Under the pieces are notes generated by a model. It did no database searches and was not told where the DNA came from. It was given only the letters and a program-made list of their open reading frames with translations. The translations under genes were made by a program, and so were the position numbers. A stretch of DNA of 64,000 nucleotides from Macrococcoides psychrotolerans (lineage in GTDB: Bacteria > Bacillota > Bacilli > Staphylococcales > Staphylococcaceae), in contig NZ_CP124591.1 in the NCBI RefSeq assembly GCF_038095555.1, positions 806,001-870,000 on the forward strand, given 5' to 3'. Positions within the stretch are counted from its first letter, which is position 1. Each line of letters begins with the position of its first letter. Below are positions 60,584 through 64,000 of this stretch, one piece after another.

Positions 60584-62623
60584 ATGAATAATGGTATTTT
60601 TGATAATAATTTTGATGCGATTTTTAATAGAATGTTTAATGAAATGAATGAAGGGCAGGTCTCACGCAAGTTCTATATTAACGGACAGGAAGTATCGAGT
60701 GATGCGATGCAGCAACAACAACATCAACATCAACCTCATACTTCAAAACAAACGAGCGATAGTTTCTTAAATAAGATAGGAAGAAATTTGACAGAAGAAG
60801 CAAGAAACAACCAATTAGATCCCGTTATAGGTAGAGAATCCGAAGTTCGTCAAGCTGCTGAAGTATTAAGTCGTCGAATTAAGAACAATCCGATACTAGT
60901 CGGTGAAGCAGGTGTAGGTAAGACTGCAGTCGTTGAAGGTCTTGCCCAGGCAATTGTAAAAGGGGATGTACCAGCTTCGATTAAGGATAAGGAAATCATT
61001 TCAATCGATGTGTCAGCGCTTGAAGCGGGGACTCAGTATCGTGGTGCGTTTGAAGAGAATGTACAGAAATTACTTGAAGAAGTAAAAGCGCAAGGGAATG
61101 TAGTATTATTCATCGATGAAATTCATCAGATTATTGGCAGTGGGTCGACTGGAGGAGACTCTGGAAGCAAAGGTTTATCCGATATATTAAAACCAGCGCT
61201 TAGTCGTGGTGAGATATCTATTATCGGTGCAACAACACAGGACGAGTATCGCAATAACATAATGAAAGATCCGGCACTTGCTCGTCGTTTTAATGAAGTC
61301 GTTGTGAATGAACCGTCGAAAGCAGATACAATTAAAATCTTAAAAGGAATTAAGGAAAATTATGAAAACCACCATCATGTTAAGATTGATGATGAGGTGA
61401 TAGAAACAATCGTTGATTTATCTATTCAATATATGCCGGGCCGCATGCTACCGGATAAAGCAATTGATTTGATGGATATTACAGCAGCGCATATTTCATC
61501 CCGTAATACGGTTGTAGACAAAGTAGAGACTGAAAAAGAAATTGAAACGCTCGAAGCTGATAAGATGCAGGCAGTCGAGCAGGAAGACTTTAATCGTGCG
61601 CAGGAATTGCAGATGAAGATTAAAGCTTTAAAAGACAAATTATCAGCCGGTGTGGAAAGTAATCATGTCACAAAAGAAGATGTGTCTGCTACTGTAGAAC
61701 GCATGACAGGTGTGCCCGTTTCTCAGATGGATGATAATGAAATTGAGCGTCTAAAACATATGCAATCCAGACTTGAAGGTAAAGTCATCGGTCAGGATGA
61801 AGCTGTTCAAGCTGTTGCGAAAGCAATCAGACGTAATCGTGCAGGATTTGATGATGGTAATCGTCCAATCGGCAGCTTCTTGTTTGTAGGTCCAACAGGT
61901 GTCGGTAAGACAGAGCTTGCTAAACAACTCTCTTTAGAACTATTTGGTACGACTGAATCGATGATCCGTCTGGATATGAGTGAATATATGGATCAGACAG
62001 CTGTCTCTAAAATGATCGGTACAACTGCCGGTTACGTTGGATATGATGACAACTCGAATACATTAACTGAACAAGTACGTCGTAATCCATATTCAGTTAT
62101 CTTATTAGATGAAATTGAAAAAGCAAACCCTCAGGTTCTCACATTGCTGCTACAAGTATTAGATGATGGCGCTCTGACTGATGGTCAGGGTAATACGGTA
62201 AACTTTAAGAATACGATAATAATAGCAACAAGTAATGCATCGTTTGGTGAAGACCGTGAACGCACATCCATTTATGAAGAGTTAAAAGGATACTTCAGAC
62301 CTGAATTCTTAAACCGCTTCAATGCGATTGTTGAATTTAAGCATTTAGCTAAAGAAGATTTGAAACAAATTGTAGAACTATTGTTACATGATGTGCAGGA
62401 GGTAGTTGCACGTAAATCAATAGATATGGAAGTGACAGAACGTGCGAAAGACTGGTTAGTCGAGCATGGCTATGATCAGGCTTTAGGTGCAAGACCATTA
62501 CGTCGATTGATCGAAAGTGAAGTACGTGATTCTATTACAGATTACTATTTAGATCATATTGATGTAAAACAGGTGACCATCGACCTGAATGAAACAGAAG
62601 ATGGTTTAATGGTTAAAGAATAA
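60584..62623 (+). CDS. clpL: ATP-dependent Clp chaperone ClpL
   Basis: HSP100 disaggregase of the ClpL group, a stress chaperone that generally works without ClpP. The 679 residues have a short Q/H-rich N terminus (about 45-60) instead of the usual Clp N domain and a first AAA+ domain with Walker A GEAGVGKT (107-114). A UVR-like coiled segment (about 325-365) and a second AAA+ domain with GPTGVGKT (436-443) and a ClpB-type C-terminal domain follow. Slightly shorter than S. aureus ClpL (about 700). CtsR boxes cover its promoter. AGGAGTG precedes ATG. Confidence 0.94.
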   Translation: MNNGIFDNNFDAIFNRMFNEMNEGQVSRKFYINGQEVSSDAMQQQQHQHQPHTSKQTSDSFLNKIGRNLTEEARNNQLDPVIGRESEVRQAAEVLSRRIKNNPILVGEAGVGKTAVVEGLAQAIVKGDVPASIKDKEIISIDVSALEAGTQYRGAFEENVQKLLEEVKAQGNVVLFIDEIHQIIGSGSTGGDSGSKGLSDILKPALSRGEISIIGATTQDEYRNNIMKDPALARRFNEVVVNEPSKADTIKILKGIKENYENHHHVKIDDEVIETIVDLSIQYMPGRMLPDKAIDLMDITAAHISSRNTVVDKVETEKEIETLEADKMQAVEQEDFNRAQELQMKIKALKDKLSAGVESNHVTKEDVSATVERMTGVPVSQMDDNEIERLKHMQSRLEGKVIGQDEAVQAVAKAIRRNRAGFDDGNRPIGSFLFVGPTGVGKTELAKQLSLELFGTTESMIRLDMSEYMDQTAVSKMIGTTAGYVGYDDNSNTLTEQVRRNPYSVILLDEIEKANPQVLTLLLQVLDDGALTDGQGNTVNFKNTIIIATSNASFGEDRERTSIYEELKGYFRPEFLNRFNAIVEFKHLAKEDLKQIVELLLHDVQEVVARKSIDMEVTERAKDWLVEHGYDQALGARPLRRLIESEVRDSITDYYLDHIDVKQVTIDLNETEDGLMVKE

Positions 62624-62637
62624 TTATTAGGATGAGC

Positions 62638-62685
62638 ATGAGCAGGGACCAGATTACTAAGTAATCTGGTCCCTGCTCTTTTTTT
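62638..62685 (+). terminator. Intrinsic terminator after clpL
   Basis: GAGCAGGGACCAGATTA (62640-62656) pairs perfectly with 62662-62678 around a five-base loop, followed by TTTTTTT. Confidence 0.92.
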
Positions 62686-62699
62686 GTAAAAAATGAAAA

Positions 62700-62734
62700 G
62701 GAAGTACCAAATTAACAGTTAATTTGGTACTTCC
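62700..62734 (-). terminator. Terminator of rqcH overlapping its last codons
   Basis: GGAAGTACCAAATTAA (from 62700) pairs with TTAATTTGGTACTTCC (ending 62734). The arm nearer the gene contains the final rqcH codons and the stop (62719-62721). On the minus strand the stem is followed by a T-rich run. Confidence 0.8.
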
Positions 62735-64000
62735 TTATTTAAATAGCTGTTTCTTAAATGTTCGACATAGTCTTCTTCAGGTGTAACCATGACAGTACTC
62801 TGATCGGTATACGTTACGAATCCGGGTTTAGCACCGCTTGGTTTATGCACATGCTTGATTTCTGTATAATCAACTGGAATTTTAGAAGAACCTTGTGCTT
62901 TTGAGAAGTAGCCGGCAAGCATTGCAGCATCTTCAACTGTGCCATCTGTTGGATTGCTATCAAGAATTACGACATGACTGCCTGGAATATCTTTTGTATG
63001 AAACCATAGATAGTTGTTACGCCCTAATTTATGCGTAATGTATTCATTTTGAAGGTTATTGCGGCCGACCACAATTTCTTGGCCGTCACGCGATAAGTAA
63101 TAATCGATAGAGGACTGCTGTTTTTTGGATTGTTTTGTTTTATGTTTTTTCTTGATCAAGTTTTGCTCTGCAAGCTCTGTACGGATATCATCGATATCGT
63201 CTACAGAAATATGATCCAGCTGCATCTGAATCGTCTCTATATATGCTATTTCATCCTGAGTCGCCTTTATTTGCTCAGCAGCATGTGCTTTACGTGTTTT
63301 TAGACGGTTATATTGTTTGTAATAATACTGTGCATTCTCTGCTGGTGATTTTCTTGGGTTCAGTGGAATTGTCACAGTTTCTTCATTATAATAGTTCTTC
63401 GTTGTGAATTCATCCATGCCTTGTTTGAGCTGATACATGTTGCTCGTTATAAGTTCTCCATAAAGATTCATCTTGTCCATCTGTTTTGTCTGTTCTAGTT
63501 CATCAACAAGTTTTGCGAGCTTCTTTTCATTTTTTTGAAGTAATGAATTTAAGTGACGTGAAAGATCATTCGTCTGATTACGGACACGTTCACGCACTGC
63601 TCGGTCTTTATAATAGATATCCAGCATCTCGCTTAAATTATGATAAGTTTCGATACTTGTACCGTGCGCTACTGGTCGGAAATAGAAATCTTCTTTGCCA
63701 TCAATGGAAAACGTTGAAGCATTTGTTTGTAACGTCTGCATAAATCGATTAAATGCGATATCGATATCATTATCCATCGATAGCATCTCCTTGACTGCGA
63801 GAGGACTGAATCCTTCAAGTAGTCTTAGTACTGCTTTATGAATAGCGAGCGTGTTGTCAAGCTTGTCACTGATTGTATCTACTGTGAATGGATTTGTCTT
63901 TTTGTCTGTCGGTGGGAACTCGTAGTTGAATCCAGGCATTAAAGTACGTGCGCTGTTTGTGTTGGGTGTTAAGTGTTTGAAGCTGTCTAATATTTTATTG
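62719..64000 (-). CDS. rqcH: Ribosome quality control protein RqcH (NFACT family), partial
   Basis: NFACT protein (also annotated as fibronectin-binding protein FbpA). In Bacillus it binds stalled 50S subunits and adds C-terminal alanine tails to nascent chains with tRNA-Ala. The window holds about 427 C-terminal residues, and the frame is open through the right edge (it reads ILDSFKHLTPNTNSARTL before MPGFNYEFPP). A full RqcH is about 560-570 residues, so the NFACT-N start is missing. Seen are an HhH-like part (LEGFSPLAVKEML), a long coiled coil (about residues 140-270 of the visible ORF) and the NFACT-R block VGRNNLQNEYITHKL, HTKDIPGSHVVIL. Confidence 0.9.
   Translation of the reverse strand, partial: NKILDSFKHLTPNTNSARTLMPGFNYEFPPTDKKTNPFTVDTISDKLDNTLAIHKAVLRLLEGFSPLAVKEMLSMDNDIDIAFNRFMQTLQTNASTFSIDGKEDFYFRPVAHGTSIETYHNLSEMLDIYYKDRAVRERVRNQTNDLSRHLNSLLQKNEKKLAKLVDELEQTKQMDKMNLYGELITSNMYQLKQGMDEFTTKNYYNEETVTIPLNPRKSPAENAQYYYKQYNRLKTRKAHAAEQIKATQDEIAYIETIQMQLDHISVDDIDDIRTELAEQNLIKKKHKTKQSKKQQSSIDYYLSRDGQEIVVGRNNLQNEYITHKLGRNNYLWFHTKDIPGSHVVILDSNPTDGTVEDAAMLAGYFSKAQGSSKIPVDYTEIKHVHKPSGAKPGFVTYTDQSTVMVTPEEDYVEHLRNSYLNKEVPN

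Noticed and set aside
1..64000. CRISPR arrays, tRNA or rRNA genes, prophage, toxin-antitoxin or defence islands
   Set aside because: I saw no regular spacer-repeat pattern, cloverleaf, rRNA sequence or recognisable phage or defence genes on either strand.

Overview
The window is chromosomal DNA from a low-GC Gram-positive bacterium of the family Staphylococcaceae. The gene order follows the staphylococcal core: ylbC-ylbF-ylbG-rsmD-coaD, yceD-rpmF, bshC, a full dcw (division and cell wall) cluster running into ileS and lspA, then a complete pyr operon. PBP1 with PASTA domains, SpsB, a SceD/IsaA-type transglycosylase, ClpL with CtsR operators and bacillithiol synthesis all fit this family. A complete glycogen locus (glgBCDAP with pullulanase and phosphoglucomutase) is not present in Staphylococcus aureus and points, as an inference, to Macrococcus or a close relative. 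There is no phage, plasmid, CRISPR or defence island. The only mobile DNA is one IS3-family element cut by the left edge.

Layout. 1-585: end of an IS3-family element (orfB partial, orfA, programmed -1 frameshift site). 626-2105 (minus): AI-2E-type membrane permease and a YugN-like protein. 2246-8985: ylbC, ricF, an orphan methyltransferase, a glycerophosphodiesterase (minus), ylbG, a small conserved protein (minus), rsmD-coaD, tmcAL (minus), yceD-rpmF. 9130-10719: bshC behind a Fur/PerR-like box. 10858-24513: mraZ-rsmH-ftsL-pbp1-mraY-murD-divIB-ftsA-ftsZ-pgeF-ylmE-sepF-ylmG-ylmH-divIVA. 24525-29028: T-box-controlled ileS, lspA, rluD-type pseudouridine synthase. 29050-40546: pyrR-pyrP-pyrB-pyrC-carA-carB-pyrK-pyrD-pyrF-pyrE with two PyrR attenuators. 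40610-41329: unknown membrane protein. 41386-53391: pulA-pgcA (minus) divergent from glgB-glgC-glgD-glgA-glgP. 53521-54994: GntR/YtrA-type regulator and DUF1648 membrane protein. 55050-55854: TPP riboswitch and lone tenA. 56033-57724: EIIC-type membrane protein and signal peptidase I. 57878-59275: alkaline phosphatase with Pho-box-like repeats. 59321-60052 (minus): SceD-like transglycosylase with a WalR-type box. 60584-62623: clpL under CtsR. 62719-64000 (minus): rqcH, cut by the right edge.

The genes work in blocks. The dcw block couples lipid II synthesis (mraY, murD) to the divisome. The pyr block makes UMP from carbamoyl phosphate under UMP-sensing attenuation. The glg block makes and degrades glycogen. 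Many transcription units end in clear intrinsic terminators, several of them bidirectional between convergent genes.

I did not find a convincing undescribed multi-gene system. The most useful observations are regulatory: paired operators of identical geometry over the YtrA-type regulator promoter, a Fur/PerR-like palindrome inside the bshC promoter, hexamers with an 11-bp period before the phosphatase, a WalR-type box before the SceD-like gene, and two opposed CtsR boxes before clpL. Three small or orphan proteins of unknown role are also noted. All assignments come from reading the sequence and recalling families; no database search was run.
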